In this document: positions 16,327-25,475 of the stretch, in pieces | Layout: each line of letters starts with the position of its first letter | Position numbering within the stretch: position 1 is the stretch's first letter | Origin: JBJXHC01 sp964538485 | GTDB taxonomy: Bacteria > Bacteroidota > Ignavibacteria > UBA10030 > UBA6906 | DNA length: 51,947 nt | Reading direction: 5' to 3' | NCBI GenBank assembly: GCA_964538485.1 | Contig: CAZIHJ010000009.1 | Span: 1 to 51,947 of the forward strand | Notes under the pieces: model-generated | What the model saw: only the letters and a program-made list of their open reading frames with translations | Database searches by the model: none | Told to the model about the DNA's origin: nothing | Position numbers and translations under genes: made by a program

Positions 16327-17355
16327 GTGTTCAAATTGATATTTTTTGTTTTTGTTTCCTCTTTGTTGTGTGCAAGCGCAGCAGCAACCACCGTGATCGT
16401 ACCTGATACAGTTGGAACTGGGCGCATCCCTGAGGACGTGATAATGAGGTTTGGTGGTGATTGTCTGCTCGCCGAACATTATGAGCGCGCGGTTGGTGAT
16501 ACACTTGATGTTGCGTTCAGGAACTTTGACCTCTTCGCTACCGCACATATCAGCATGTTAAACCTTGAATGTCCTGTGACTACACGGGGTGAGAAGGTGA
16601 AGAAGCCCTTCAACTTCCGGATGAACCCCAAGTACCTTGATGTTCTGAAAAATGCCGGAATTGACATCGTCAACATCGCCAACAACCACATCTATGATTA
16701 CGGTGATATCGGGCTATTTGACACCATAGAATTCCTCGACTCTGTTGGACTCGCCCATGTCGGGGCAGGCCGCACACATGATGAAGCCCATCGCCCTGTA
16801 ATCGTTGAGCGTTCCACGCATAGGGTCGCATTTCTGGGATACTACGGAGGCAGCGAAGCTCCCGCAGCATTACAAGACTCAGCCGGAGTGGCAAAAAGAG
16901 AGATGACACTTATTGGACGTGATTTACGGGCGCTGAAGACTGCTGACTCAACCATGTACATTGTTGTCAACCTGCATTGGGGAACGGAAAAAGCCGACAC
17001 CCCCGATACCTGGCAGGTGAAGTTTGCCCATGCCATCATAGATTCAGGAGCGGATGCCGTCATCGGTCACCATCCACATGTGCTTCAAGGGATCGAACTG
17101 TATAAACACGGCGTCATAGCCTACTCGCTTGGAAACCTCATCTTTGGTGGCAACAGTCGACATACCTACAATACCGGCATCCTGGAAATCCGTCTTGGTG
17201 TTGAAGGCCCGGGCTACGGGTTCCTGCCTGTGAGGGTGGAACAATGGAACGCACGTATTCCGGATGATGAGACCTCGAATAGTATACGCATGCATGTGGC
17301 ATCTCTTTCTCGTATATTTGACAGAAGTATTTTCACAACACAGGAGCAAAAATGA
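16327..17355 (+). CDS. CapA-family (metallophosphoesterase-like) protein, copy 1
   Basis: A 342-residue protein with a signal peptide (FKLIFFVFVSSLLCASAAA). The CapA/PGA_cap fold shows MRFGGDCLLAEHY, LNLECPVTTRG, ANNHIYDYG, VNLHWG, GHHPHVLQG and YSLGNLIFGG. These match the calcineurin-like dinuclear metal site of proteins annotated as poly-gamma-glutamate synthesis CapA. No capB/capC ligase genes are nearby, so the CapA name says little about substrate; a periplasmic phosphoesterase is the safer reading. The start is GTG with AGGGG upstream. The stop overlaps the lemA start (ATGA). A paralogue lies at 28391-29458. Confidence 0.85.
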   Translation: MFKLIFFVFVSSLLCASAAATTVIVPDTVGTGRIPEDVIMRFGGDCLLAEHYERAVGDTLDVAFRNFDLFATAHISMLNLECPVTTRGEKVKKPFNFRMNPKYLDVLKNAGIDIVNIANNHIYDYGDIGLFDTIEFLDSVGLAHVGAGRTHDEAHRPVIVERSTHRVAFLGYYGGSEAPAALQDSAGVAKREMTLIGRDLRALKTADSTMYIVVNLHWGTEKADTPDTWQVKFAHAIIDSGADAVIGHHPHVLQGIELYKHGVIAYSLGNLIFGGNSRHTYNTGILEIRLGVEGPGYGFLPVRVEQWNARIPDDETSNSIRMHVASLSRIFDRSIFTTQEQK

Positions 17356-17957
17356 GTAAAGGACTATTGATCACTCTTGGCGTTCTCGGAGCGATTGTCG
17401 TGTTTGCGATCAGCGTATTTCTCTGGGGAATGGGTCTGTACAACGGTTTTGTTGGTATGGACGAACAGGTGCAGTCCGCGTGGAGTCAGGTGGAGAATCA
17501 ATATCAGCGTCGTGCGGACCTGATTCCGAATCTGGTGAACACCGTCCAGGGGTTTGCTGCACAAGAGCGCGAAGTCTTGATCGGCGTAACAGAAGCGCGT
17601 GCCAAAGTAAGTCAGATGACAGTCACCAAGGAGGTTCTCGAAGATCCGGCAGCGTTCTCCAAGTTTCAGGCAGCTCAGGATCAGCTCTCGTCGGCAATCA
17701 GCAGGTTGCTTGTTGTGTCGGAAAATTACCCGAATCTCAAATCGAATGAGAACTTTCTCGACCTGCAGAAGCAACTTGAAGGGACCGAAAACAGGATTGC
17801 CGTTGAGCGTCGTCGATATAATGAGGTTGTGCAGGGGTACAATACATCGTTACGCAGATTCCCGGGTTCGATTGTTGCGAGCATGACTGGTTTCAAGGAA
17901 AAATCCTATTTCAAGGCCAAAGAAGGTGCCGACACAGTTCCGGAAGTGAAGTTCTAA
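17352..17957 (+). CDS. lemA: LemA family protein
   Basis: A 201-residue protein with one N-terminal membrane segment (LLITLGVLGAIVVFAISVFLW). The long helical domain carries the family signature YNGFVGMDEQVQSAWSQVEN, QRRADLIPNLVNTVQGFA and YNEVVQGYN. The function of LemA proteins is not well defined; they are repeatedly paired with TPM-domain proteins, as here. It overlaps the capA stop by four bases and abuts the TPM gene start, so the three are translationally coupled. Confidence 0.93.
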   Translation: MSKGLLITLGVLGAIVVFAISVFLWGMGLYNGFVGMDEQVQSAWSQVENQYQRRADLIPNLVNTVQGFAAQEREVLIGVTEARAKVSQMTVTKEVLEDPAAFSKFQAAQDQLSSAISRLLVVSENYPNLKSNENFLDLQKQLEGTENRIAVERRRYNEVVQGYNTSLRRFPGSIVASMTGFKEKSYFKAKEGADTVPEVKF

Positions 17958-18701
17958 ATGTATCATCTTGTCATTCTTGCAGTGGTGTTGATAGCGTTCC
18001 CTACTGACCTTCCGGGGCAGGAGAGTTCCATTGCGAAGCTGACGCAGCGGGTGACTGATGTAACGGGTACGCTATCGCAAGCCGAAATAAGAACGCTTGA
18101 GAATCATCTCGCCATTTTCGAGGATTCAACATCGACGCAGATCGTGGTAGTGCTCCTCGGATCTGTTGCCGGCGAGAGTATCGAAGACGTGTCGATGAGA
18201 GTTGCTGAACAGAACAAGATAGGTAGCAAAGGCAGAGATAATGGTGTACTGCTTCTGATTGCAAGGGATGATAGACTCATAAGAATCGAAGTCGGCTATG
18301 GACTCGAAGGAACATTGCCCGATGCACTGGCGAGTTCTATTATCCGCAACGAGATCACCCCATACTTTCGCACAGGTAATTACTACGGTGGAATCGTAGC
18401 CGGCGTCAATGCGATCATGAGTGCGACACGCAACGAGTATACCGCCGATCAAAAGGGCAAACGGAAAGAGAACGGCGGCTTTCCTTTGCTTCTCGTATTG
18501 CTAATTCTTTTCTTTGTCCTCAATGGTCTTCGACGCCGCCGCTCTGGCGGCTTCTTGGGAGGGATGGGCCCTATAGTGACTTCCGGTTTGGGAGGGATGA
18601 TGGGATCAAAAGGTGGGAGTTGGGGGGGAGGGTTTGGCGGAGGAGGATTCAGCGGCGGCGGCGGTTCTTTTGGTGGTGGTGGAGCGAGTGGCCGATGGTG
18701 A
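17958..18701 (+). CDS. TPM-domain (YgcG-like) membrane protein
   Basis: A 247-residue exported protein with a short signal segment. A TPM domain spans about residues 25-155 (VTDVTGTLSQAEIRTLENHL, DNGVLLLIARDDRLIRIEVG, ALASSIIRNEITPYF). A transmembrane helix follows (FPLLLVLLILFFVLNGL). The tail is strongly Gly/Ser-rich (GGGFGGGGFSGGGG). This is the standard YgcG architecture, found beside LemA. The domain has been linked to photosystem II repair in plants and to membrane stress in bacteria; a precise activity here is unknown. It starts directly after the lemA stop. Confidence 0.9.
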   Translation: MYHLVILAVVLIAFPTDLPGQESSIAKLTQRVTDVTGTLSQAEIRTLENHLAIFEDSTSTQIVVVLLGSVAGESIEDVSMRVAEQNKIGSKGRDNGVLLLIARDDRLIRIEVGYGLEGTLPDALASSIIRNEITPYFRTGNYYGGIVAGVNAIMSATRNEYTADQKGKRKENGGFPLLLVLLILFFVLNGLRRRRSGGFLGGMGPIVTSGLGGMMGSKGGSWGGGFGGGGFSGGGGSFGGGGASGRW

Positions 18702-18723
18702 TCATACGTCTTAACGGAAGGAA

Positions 18724-21700
18724 ATGACCCGAACGGATTCCTCGTTTCAACTCAATACATTTCACGATCTCCTTTGCCTTCTCAAGTCCGGTGATCGCCT
18801 GATTGTCTGTTTTTCCTCTGCTGCTGATTCCAGGGCATTGTATCTCCCCATCCTGCATTCATTCAAGAATGCAAAAAATGTCATTGCACTTTCTCCAAAC
18901 ATCCAGCCCTTGGGCGGATCGATCCCCGCGTTTGCCCCGACGAGATCATCTGCAGAGTGTCTCTCGTCCATCAAGAAACAGGTACGCCAACGTCCTCGCG
19001 TCTCCGGCCTTCTGTTCGAATGTTCCGTGTCAATCGGCAGATGGTACGGGAAGAAACACCAACGTCATACCTTCCTGGAAGGCATTCTCACCTTTGTGAA
19101 GAAGAGCCGTTTTCCCGGAGTCATTCAAGTTATTGAGTCGGATTTCTCCGTCGAGGAGCTTTCCCGGCTAAAAAACCAGGCCGAGTTTTTCCTGCACGTG
19201 TCGAATGAGGGACCGTGGCATGTTTCCCAGTTGTTGTCGGCACATGATTATTATCACCCGGGTATTTTCAAACCTCATGTCATTCTTCCGGGCGCAAAAC
19301 CCTCTGATGCTCTCCGGTTTCTTCCTGTCGCAGTTCAACCGGTAACCCCTCCGGAAGGGCAAAGTATCCCCGGTTCTCCGGCATCCTTTCAGGATGTGTT
19401 TGAGTCAAGTCCCGTTGCTCTCCTTCGCTACCACAGGACCACCAACAGAGTCCAGGCAAATGCGCGAGCACTGTCGCTCTTAGGCCGAACAAGAGAAGAG
19501 GTTGGCACTCTCACACTCCAGGATATAAACTCTCCTGGTAGTGCATTTGCCATCTTACGGATGATGGTTGCCCTGAAACGGAAGAACAGGGCTTCAGCAG
19601 AAATCACCGCCAGAAAAAAGGACGGTCGCAGTCTCGTCCTCGATGTCAGCGCAACACGTGTGTCGGAAACGGAAGCGGTCTTTGCGCTCAACGACATCAC
19701 GGAAAGAAAGAGAACTGAATATTCTGTTCTCAAGGATCTTGAACAGTACAAGACTCTTGTTCAGAGATCGCCTGCTGCAGTTGTAATGATTGCCAAGCGG
19801 AAGGTCGCCTTTACAAACGACACGTTTGGGAATCTGTTTCCCTGGTTAAAGGACAAAGAGAACCTTTCCCTGACCGATATGTTCGGCAGGGGAAACGCAC
19901 CTCTCATAAAGGCGGTGTCGGCAATTGGCGAGAGTGTGGAGAAGGATGCGAAGCACTTCAAACAAGGATGTAAAGTCACAACACCCCAGGGTGAAGAGAA
20001 GTTCTTCAATATCTCCGCAGTTGCCATATCCCACGGCTCAACTGTGGCAACGCTTTGTTCTCTGGTTGATACCACAGAGTTTCAGTCCGTTGTTCGTGAA
20101 CTCGAGCATCGCCGCAATTACTTTCAGCAATTGTTCGACGATGCCGGTGAGGCAATCTCGCTCGACCAGGATGGTATTCTTGTCTATGTGAACAAAAAGT
20201 TCGTCACAATGTTCGGTTACGATAGTATGGATGCGCTCATTGGAAAGAAAATCGATTCCATGAGAGCCGGCAAGATACACGAGAGTTTTCAAGGAGGGAA
20301 GAAATCTGCACCAACGAAACCGGAGACTATTGCATTAGAGTATGAGGGCATTCGCAAGGATTCCTCAAGAATGTCAATCGAAGCACAGGCTGTCCGAATG
20401 AGCCTGAATGGCATTCCGACGATTGTAACGTATCACCGTGATGTGACCGAACGGAAGCAGAACGAGGAACAATTCCGAAAAAGCGTCCAGGCTGCGGCCA
20501 TAGCGCAACGAGTAATCAAATCAGTCGGCGGCTCGCTCGACCTGACGCAGGTTCTCAATGCATCCATTGATGCCTTGATAAAAAGCTATAGTATGGACTT
20601 CGGTGGCTTCTACCTTGTCCATACCCTGCACGAACAACTTTCACTGGGTCACGTGCGGAATATTCCGGAGCGCATTGCGGGTACACTCTCAACTCAATCG
20701 CCGGTTGAGGGTATAACGGGGTTTGTTATCAAGACTCAGGAACCCCTCATCGTTACATCCACAGCATATCCGCCGTTCCTGCCGTACAAATCGCTGTTTG
20801 AAGCCGACCAGATTCATACTGTTGTGTATCTCCCTCTCGTATGCAATCAAGAGGTGATTGCAGTGGCATTATTGGGTTCGGGAAAACCCAAACCTTTGTC
20901 CGCTACGCATGTCGCATCGCTTGAATTGTTGCGAGACCAACTTGGTGATGTTGTCAGCGCCGCGAGGCAATTTACTTTCCTCAGAGAAGCAGAGGAACGG
21001 TACAGATCATCAGTCGAGAATATCTCTGACGTTATCTATCATATCTCAGCGCAGGGGACACTTGTGTTTATCAGTCCCAATGTTGAGAGGCTGCTCGGTT
21101 ACAAAGCACAGGAAATCCATGCTTCTCCTGATGTGTGGAGAATGATCATTCATCCGGACGATCGGTCAAAATACTCTCAACGCATTTCCCACCAGAATCG
21201 GGACATTGATAATTTTAGTCTTGAATATCGTATGCTTCCCAAGGGGAAGGCTTCATATCGCTGGGTACGGGACTCTGTGCGTTATAAAAGGGGAGAGGAT
21301 GGGGAGCTCAATTCCATCACAGGGATCCTGAGTGATATTACCGACCGGATTGAGTTGGAAGCAGCTCTCATAAAGTCAGAAGAGCTTAAGACAAACGTTC
21401 TGGAGAGTGTCCAGGAAGGCGTTGCGGTCATGGATTCGGGCTTTACCTACATCGATTGGAACAATGCGATGCAGGTGATCACCGGAATTGCCCGGGAACA
21501 GGTGATTGGACGCAGTGCGTTTGAGAGCACACCGCAACTGGTGAGCAGTGATATTCGACCACTTCTTACGCGAGCCCTTGCCGGTGAGTCCGTGAGTACG
21601 GAGGATATTCCGTTCTCCACATCCAATCAGGATGAGAAGCGTTTTGTCTGGACACGCTACTCACCACTGAAAGACAGCACCGGAGCGATTCGCGGCGTTG

Positions 21701-24700
21701 TTGGCATTGTGACCGACGTCTCGAACCGTAAGCGCCTTGAACGGGAGGTTCGTGAATCCGAGGAAACCCTCCGGAATGTCATCGATGCCATGGGAGATGC
21801 ACTGATGATCTCGGATCTCCAGGGGCGAGTCTGGGAGGTAAACCGCGAATTCTCCCAGGTGACCGGCTATTCCCGTAATGAAATACTGGGCGCAGACTTT
21901 CCATATCCGTGGGTGCTGGATGAGGAGATGGCGATGTTTGTCAAGTGGATAGCAGCGTTGAGGGAGAAGAACTATCTGCGTGATTTTGACATGACATGGC
22001 GCCGGAAGGACGGGCACGATGTTGCCATCTCTCTGAATACCACGATGCTGCGGAATGCCTTCGGTGAGCCAGTGGCAATGTTGAATATTGGCAGAGACAT
22101 TACTGATCGGCGTCGACTTTCGCTTGAGCTTGCTCGCAAGAACAAGCAGATCGAACTGCTGAATAGGATTATCAGCAAAGCAAATACCACCATGAACTTC
22201 GACGAGATCTTTGATACGATTGCGAAGGAGGTGTCTACGCTTGTCCCGTTTGACCAGATCAACGTTGGACTCCTTACGGATGCTGGCTCATCGATGACGA
22301 CGTATGCATGTTTGAGCCCGGTAGGCAAAGTACTCCCTGTGGGTACGGTGACCAGGATGGAAAACACGGTTTCCCGGCTCGCCATCGATCAAGACAAGCC
22401 AATCGTCATCAATAACCTCACCCTCGAGCCGGGGCTTGGCAACCACACCACGTCCATCATAGAAGGCCTGCACTCACAGATCGTTGTCCCGTTCTATTTG
22501 CATGACCGGATTCTCGGTACATTCTGCGTTGCGAGCGACAAACCCGATGCGTTCACCGGTGAAGAGCTGGCCATCCTTCAACCTATTGCCGATCAAATCG
22601 GGGCTATGGTCGACAGGGTTCGCTTATTTCAGAAGGTCAGCGATGATAGTGCCTACATTCACAACCTTGTCAATTCAATTGACAGTGTGGTGTTTACCGT
22701 TGATCCGGAATACCGTATTACAGAAGCCAACAAGGCGTGGCGTGATTTTGCCGCAACGCAAGGGTGGGAGTTGTTCTCCAACGAAAATACGGTTCTTGGC
22801 AGACCGCTGGAAGAGATCCTGCGAGGACAGACATTATGGCCGACGTTGAAGGATGTCATGCGACGGCTCTTCGAGGGCGAGGTCGACTTCTATACTCAGG
22901 AATTCGAGATTGAACGCCCCTCGGTGGAGAAAACATACCAACTAGCGATCAATCCGATGATCATCAATCAGAAGGTCACCGGACTGGTCTTCACATTTAC
23001 GGATATCACCAGTATAAAGAAAACGGAAGAGGAAGTTCGACAACGGAACAAGGAACTTGTTGCGTTGAATACCATTTCAACATCAATCAGTACCTCGTTG
23101 CAGCTCAATGACGTGCTTCGCGTTGCAGCCGAACAGATTCGGGAAATCGTCGGAGCGAATCCGGTATTGTTCTATCTCCACGATTCGTCCAGGGAGGAAC
23201 TGGTGTTATCGCATTCTCTTGGACTTTCCGCGGAAATGGCGGCCAAGATCCGTAGTCTCAGAACATCATCAAGCGCAACGGGAAGTGTTATCACCTCCCG
23301 CCAACCGTTGTATATCAGGCATGATCTGACGCGTGACGATCGCATTACATCAGCCGGTCGGGAAATCTTCTCAGCCCTCGGCGTCAACAGTCTGGGGGCA
23401 ATTCCTCTCCAATCGAAAGAGCGCGTCCTCGGTGCAATGGATGTGTGTTTTCCCACACCGCATGAGTTCTCTGAAAAAGAGCAACAACTTCTGCTATTGA
23501 TTGGCAACCAAATCGGGGCGGCCATCGAAAATGCCCAACTCTATGCCGAGGTGCAGAAACAGGTCTCGCGCATAACATCGTTGTACGAGCTTGGTAAACA
23601 CCTCAGCGGAGCTCTTGACACACGGGCGCTCCTGGAAAGTGTTTGGTCCGAAGTCTCCCGCGTTCTGCCAATTGACCGTTTTTCATATCTCCTGTTCAAC
23701 CCGGCCACCAATTCAACGCTTCCGATGTTCGAAGCATCCGGAAAGGAAGTGACCATCCATGCGCAGGGCAAACCTGGAGAAACGCTGATTACACCCGAGT
23801 CATTCTTGTGGGAAGTAGTGACACACGGAACCACCCTCCGGTATTCTGGTTTGGAGGAGACGAGTATTGGAGTGTCGCAACTCGTTGTGCCGGTAAAATC
23901 TGAAGATGAGCTGATTGGTGTGCTTATGCTTGCCAAGAAGGGAGAGGAAGTCTACTCGGAAGCTCACTTGCGTCTCTTGGAAAGTATTGCTAATTTGACG
24001 GAAATTGCGGTTGAGCGTGCACGTCTGTACGAAGACACTATCAACAAATCAATGGAAATCGAGGCACGTAATAAGGAATTGGACGACTTTACGTATGTGG
24101 TGTCTCACGACCTCAAGGAACCGTTGATAAGCATCGAAGGGTACAGTAAGATCCTCCTGAAAGACTATAAGGGGAAGATTGACGACGAAGGCACTGAATA
24201 TCTATCGTCGGTAGTACAATCCACCGCCAGGATGAAGAGCCTGATCGATGATCTCCTTACTCTCTCGAGGCTCGGAAGAGTCACGGAGACTCTGCAGACG
24301 GTGTCAGCATCCCACCTTATCGACGAAATTCTCCATGATCTCCGTTTCTTGTTACAGGAGAAACATGTCGACGTTATTGTTCCCGCCGTGCTTCCTGACG
24401 TCCGTTACAACGCAACACAACTCAGCATGGTATTTCGTAATCTGATTTCCAACGCATTGAAATTCAACAGCACCTCTTCTCCGGTGATCACTATTGGTCA
24501 CCGGGAGGAAGGCGACTACCATATATTCTCCGTTGCAGACAATGGCATTGGAATTGACGAGCAGTATTTTGAGAAAATATTCATGATTTTCCAGAGACTG
24601 CAGCGCAACGAAGAGTATCGCGGGACGGGTGCCGGATTGACCATCGTAAAGAAGATCGTGGAAAAACACCATGGCCGCATCTGGGTGGAGTCAACAGTAG

Positions 24701-24738
24701 GCGAAGGCAGCGTCTTTTCTTTTTCCGTTCCCAAATAG
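18724..24738 (+). CDS. Giant multi-PAS/GAF hybrid-input sensor histidine kinase
   Basis: A 2004-residue soluble kinase with no clear membrane segment. An N-terminal domain (about 1-195) of uncertain family has a faint resemblance to RecA-like MEDS sensory domains. I then read PAS units near 220-330, 340-450, 460-577, 757-877, 885-1005, 1012-1130 and 1311-1430. GAF domains lie near 590-750, 1145-1300, 1445-1605 and 1616-1768. Several PAS units end in the DITxRK/DVTERK hallmark. The output is HisKA with phospho-acceptor His1795 (YVVSHDLKEPL) and a HATPase with DNGIGID and GTGAGLTIV. It lacks its own receiver; the partner is encoded nine bases downstream. Domain boundaries are by eye. The ATG is supported by GGAAGG upstream. 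Confidence 0.93.
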   Translation: MTRTDSSFQLNTFHDLLCLLKSGDRLIVCFSSAADSRALYLPILHSFKNAKNVIALSPNIQPLGGSIPAFAPTRSSAECLSSIKKQVRQRPRVSGLLFECSVSIGRWYGKKHQRHTFLEGILTFVKKSRFPGVIQVIESDFSVEELSRLKNQAEFFLHVSNEGPWHVSQLLSAHDYYHPGIFKPHVILPGAKPSDALRFLPVAVQPVTPPEGQSIPGSPASFQDVFESSPVALLRYHRTTNRVQANARALSLLGRTREEVGTLTLQDINSPGSAFAILRMMVALKRKNRASAEITARKKDGRSLVLDVSATRVSETEAVFALNDITERKRTEYSVLKDLEQYKTLVQRSPAAVVMIAKRKVAFTNDTFGNLFPWLKDKENLSLTDMFGRGNAPLIKAVSAIGESVEKDAKHFKQGCKVTTPQGEEKFFNISAVAISHGSTVATLCSLVDTTEFQSVVRELEHRRNYFQQLFDDAGEAISLDQDGILVYVNKKFVTMFGYDSMDALIGKKIDSMRAGKIHESFQGGKKSAPTKPETIALEYEGIRKDSSRMSIEAQAVRMSLNGIPTIVTYHRDVTERKQNEEQFRKSVQAAAIAQRVIKSVGGSLDLTQVLNASIDALIKSYSMDFGGFYLVHTLHEQLSLGHVRNIPERIAGTLSTQSPVEGITGFVIKTQEPLIVTSTAYPPFLPYKSLFEADQIHTVVYLPLVCNQEVIAVALLGSGKPKPLSATHVASLELLRDQLGDVVSAARQFTFLREAEERYRSSVENISDVIYHISAQGTLVFISPNVERLLGYKAQEIHASPDVWRMIIHPDDRSKYSQRISHQNRDIDNFSLEYRMLPKGKASYRWVRDSVRYKRGEDGELNSITGILSDITDRIELEAALIKSEELKTNVLESVQEGVAVMDSGFTYIDWNNAMQVITGIAREQVIGRSAFESTPQLVSSDIRPLLTRALAGESVSTEDIPFSTSNQDEKRFVWTRYSPLKDSTGAIRGVVGIVTDVSNRKRLEREVRESEETLRNVIDAMGDALMISDLQGRVWEVNREFSQVTGYSRNEILGADFPYPWVLDEEMAMFVKWIAALREKNYLRDFDMTWRRKDGHDVAISLNTTMLRNAFGEPVAMLNIGRDITDRRRLSLELARKNKQIELLNRIISKANTTMNFDEIFDTIAKEVSTLVPFDQINVGLLTDAGSSMTTYACLSPVGKVLPVGTVTRMENTVSRLAIDQDKPIVINNLTLEPGLGNHTTSIIEGLHSQIVVPFYLHDRILGTFCVASDKPDAFTGEELAILQPIADQIGAMVDRVRLFQKVSDDSAYIHNLVNSIDSVVFTVDPEYRITEANKAWRDFAATQGWELFSNENTVLGRPLEEILRGQTLWPTLKDVMRRLFEGEVDFYTQEFEIERPSVEKTYQLAINPMIINQKVTGLVFTFTDITSIKKTEEEVRQRNKELVALNTISTSISTSLQLNDVLRVAAEQIREIVGANPVLFYLHDSSREELVLSHSLGLSAEMAAKIRSLRTSSSATGSVITSRQPLYIRHDLTRDDRITSAGREIFSALGVNSLGAIPLQSKERVLGAMDVCFPTPHEFSEKEQQLLLLIGNQIGAAIENAQLYAEVQKQVSRITSLYELGKHLSGALDTRALLESVWSEVSRVLPIDRFSYLLFNPATNSTLPMFEASGKEVTIHAQGKPGETLITPESFLWEVVTHGTTLRYSGLEETSIGVSQLVVPVKSEDELIGVLMLAKKGEEVYSEAHLRLLESIANLTEIAVERARLYEDTINKSMEIEARNKELDDFTYVVSHDLKEPLISIEGYSKILLKDYKGKIDDEGTEYLSSVVQSTARMKSLIDDLLTLSRLGRVTETLQTVSASHLIDEILHDLRFLLQEKHVDVIVPAVLPDVRYNATQLSMVFRNLISNALKFNSTSSPVITIGHREEGDYHIFSVADNGIGIDEQYFEKIFMIFQRLQRNEEYRGTGAGLTIVKKIVEKHHGRIWVESTVGEGSVFSFSVPK

Positions 24739-24747
24739 GACGAGCAC

Positions 24748-25428
24748 ATGGAAGAACAAAAACCTATTCGAATCATGCTCGTGGAGGACAACCGTGATTT
24801 TGCGAGACTGGTTGAGGTTTTTCTCCGCAAACATGAACCCGAGAAATTTGAAATTGTCTGGAAGGAGAACGGCAAGGAAGCTCTCGGCGAGATAGCTCGC
24901 GGTCAGGCGTTTGACGTAATTTTGATGGACTATTTTCTTCCCGGGCAGAATGGACTTGAAATCACGCGGCTCCTGCACGAACAGCAAGTCCGAACTCCCG
25001 TTGTGTTCCTTACGGTGAACAAGGATTTTGATCTTGCGGTTGAAGTAATGAAGCTCGGCGTTGAAGACTATCTTGTCAAGGAGGAAATCTCCACACCGGT
25101 CCTTCCCAAGACTATTCTCAATGTCATTGAGCGTCAGTCCTTGCGCGAACAGTTGACGCGTTTGGAGATCACACAGAAACGACTTGAGGCAATTCAGGAA
25201 CTTGTCGTCAAAATTTCCCAGGAAATCCGTCTGCCCCTCGACGAAATGCGCATCAATGTGACTGAACTGCTTAAACATCACGAAGGCGACAATCTCAAGA
25301 CATATCTCACAATTATCCGTGACAATCTCTTACGTATCGAAAAGAAAATTGTCAAACTCAAAGACTTGAAGACAGACAAAACTGTCCAGTATATTCGTGA
25401 TATTCGCATGTTTGACCTTTCGGAGTAG
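24748..25428 (+). CDS. Response regulator with degenerate phosphotransfer-like C-terminal helix
   Basis: A 226-residue protein. The receiver spans about 1-130 with acidic pocket Glu13/Asp14, phospho-acceptor Asp61 (MDYFLPGQNG), Thr89 and Lys111. No DNA-binding or enzymatic output domain follows. Residues about 135-215 are helical, and ISQEIRLPLDEM (156-167) strikingly resembles the histidine-kinase H-box ISHEIRTPLNxM with Gln158 where the phospho-His would be. It may dimerise, or dock onto and modulate the upstream kinase, rather than regulate transcription. It lies nine bases after the kinase and is surely its partner. Confidence 0.85.
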   Translation: MEEQKPIRIMLVEDNRDFARLVEVFLRKHEPEKFEIVWKENGKEALGEIARGQAFDVILMDYFLPGQNGLEITRLLHEQQVRTPVVFLTVNKDFDLAVEVMKLGVEDYLVKEEISTPVLPKTILNVIERQSLREQLTRLEITQKRLEAIQELVVKISQEIRLPLDEMRINVTELLKHHEGDNLKTYLTIIRDNLLRIEKKIVKLKDLKTDKTVQYIRDIRMFDLSE

Positions 25429-25475
25429 CCTCACCTGGATCCGGTCTGGAGTGCTTCTTACCTTTTCCCGTCGCT

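Noticed and set aside
16327..17355. Poly-gamma-glutamate capsule synthesis
   Set aside because: Two CapA-family genes are present but no capB, capC or depolymerase genes; the family name alone is not evidence for a capsule.
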